This document shows, piece after piece, positions 63,345 through 64,000 of a stretch of 64,000 nt of DNA. Under the pieces are notes generated by a model, which made no database searches, had not been told where the DNA came from, and worked only from the letters and a program-made list of their open reading frames with translations. The DNA lies in contig NZ_HG942066.1 of assembly GCF_000612665.1 (NCBI RefSeq), forward strand, positions 186,001-250,000, written 5' to 3'. Both the position numbers and the translations under genes were made by a program. The stretch comes from Neobacillus dielmonensis. GTDB taxonomy: Bacteria; Bacillota; Bacilli; Bacillales; Cytobacillaceae. Each line of letters starts with the position of its first letter. Positions within the stretch are counted from its first letter, which is position 1.

Positions 63345-64000
63345 ATGAACCATAAAATTTTACTAGTAGAAGACGAGACAGCCATTAGTGATATGGTAAA
63401 AGGCCAGTTTGTAAAAGAAGGTTTTGAGGTAGTACCGGCATTCGATGGCGAAGAGGCACTTGAAATTTTTGCGCGAGATACATTTGATTTAATTCTCCTC
63501 GACCTGATGCTGCCAAAACTGGACGGAATGGAATTTTTAAAAATCATTCGGGAGAAAAGCATGGTGCCGGTTCTGATTATGTCAGCAAAGGACGGGGACC
63601 TCGACAAAGCGTTGGGTTTGGGATTCGGGGCAGATGATTATATTGCCAAACCGTTTTCAATGATTGAACTGACGGCAAGGGTGAAGGCCGCAATCCGGCG
63701 GGCAACCCATTATTCCACTACAGAGCAAAAACAGGAGACACAGCTGCTTACTGTTGGAGAGCTTACGTTGGATTTGGATAACTTTTCCTTGCGAAAACGG
63801 GGCCAAGAAGTCAAATTGACCGCGAAGGAATTTCAAATCCTCAAATTATTCCTCTCCCATCCAAGCCGTGTCTATACAAAAGCGCAGATTTATAGCTTCG
63901 TATGGGAAGACGAATATTATGGGGATGAGAATGTGATCAATGTCCATATGAGAAGATTAAGAGAGAAAATTGAAGATGACCCATCCTCGCCTAAATATAT
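63345..64000 (+). CDS. OmpR-family response regulator (3' end outside window)
   Basis: At least 218 residues, open to the window edge. Receiver domain with ED at 9-10, phosphoacceptor Asp in LILLDLMLP, MSAKDGD and IAKPF. Winged helix with KLTAKEFQILKLFLSHPSR and NVINVHMRRLREKIED. GCGGGGGAAAAC precedes ATG 63345. A kinase partner probably follows beyond the window. It is a different branch from the regulator at 59600. Confidence 0.92.
   Translation, partial: MNHKILLVEDETAISDMVKGQFVKEGFEVVPAFDGEEALEIFARDTFDLILLDLMLPKLDGMEFLKIIREKSMVPVLIMSAKDGDLDKALGLGFGADDYIAKPFSMIELTARVKAAIRRATHYSTTEQKQETQLLTVGELTLDLDNFSLRKRGQEVKLTAKEFQILKLFLSHPSRVYTKAQIYSFVWEDEYYGDENVINVHMRRLREKIEDDPSSPKY

Noticed and set aside
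63278-63607. 109-residue minus-strand frame near the window end
   Set aside because: Antisense shadow of the second response regulator gene, which runs off the window.

Overview
The window reads as chromosome of a low-GC, spore-forming Bacillaceae, probably Bacillus sensu lato or Neobacillus. That placement is inferred from strong GGAGG ribosome sites, sigma-A promoters, CodY/TnrA/CcpA-type operators, an ilv-leu operon led by a T-box, a preQ1 riboswitch before queT, and a dppA-E operon. I saw no rRNA, tRNA, prophage, complete insertion sequence or CRISPR array. Most genes are housekeeping or nutrient-scavenging.

Layout. 1-0.9 kb: end of a Dpp/Opp-type permease. 1.6-5.4 kb: nucleoside phosphorylase plus a complete ECF transporter. 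5.7-15.4 kb: peptide-scavenging block (Lrp-type regulator, M42 aminopeptidase, DppA D-aminopeptidase, DppB-C-D-F-E transporter, DUF3899 protein, M20 hydrolase) with two CodY-like boxes. 15.6-25 kb: single genes (exonuclease, VOC and DinB proteins, QueT with a preQ1-I riboswitch, 6-phosphogluconate dehydrogenase, DoxX, subtilase, MATE pump) and two short hydrophilic ORFs. 25-37.4 kb: DUF4097 protein, BASS transporter, MobA-like transferase, M19 and P1 peptidases, YitT, hemolysin III, DUF1836, an orphan tail-spike-like beta-helix protein, RDD and GNAT proteins. 37.4-48.8 kb (minus strand): ilvE-ilvD-[T-box]-ilvB-ilvH-ilvC-leuA-leuB-[21-bp repeat array]-leuC-leuD. 49.2-53.3 kb (minus): a nitrogen block of a DUF294 nucleotidyltransferase with a DnaQ-like exonuclease, amtB, tnrA and two very short genes. 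Four 17-bp dyads here fit the TnrA consensus. 54-56.2 kb: polar amino-acid ABC transporter. 56.5-59.3 kb: large TPR-dynamin-type GTPase. 59.6-64 kb: two-component system, ECF-type sigma factor and the start of a second response regulator.

How the parts fit. The dpp block and the ilv-leu operon both carry CodY-like boxes, and ilvE has a cre-like site upstream of a good sigma-A promoter, so branched-chain amino-acid synthesis and peptide uptake look jointly tied to nutrient status. The amtB-tnrA block looks self-regulated by nitrogen and seems to include two undescribed small proteins.

Most unusual features. (1) Three intergenic arrays of five repeats with a period of about 21 bp (20.3, 39.5 and 63.1 kb) share a degenerate skeleton but have locus-specific cores. 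One lies inside the ilv-leu operon and one can encode perfect heptads. (2) Three copies of a small MITE-like element with 12-bp terminal inverted repeats; one copy has a perfect 8-bp target duplication. (3) The TnrA-box small-protein operon. (4) The TPR-dynamin GTPase. (5) Several structured non-coding stretches I could not assign to a known RNA class.
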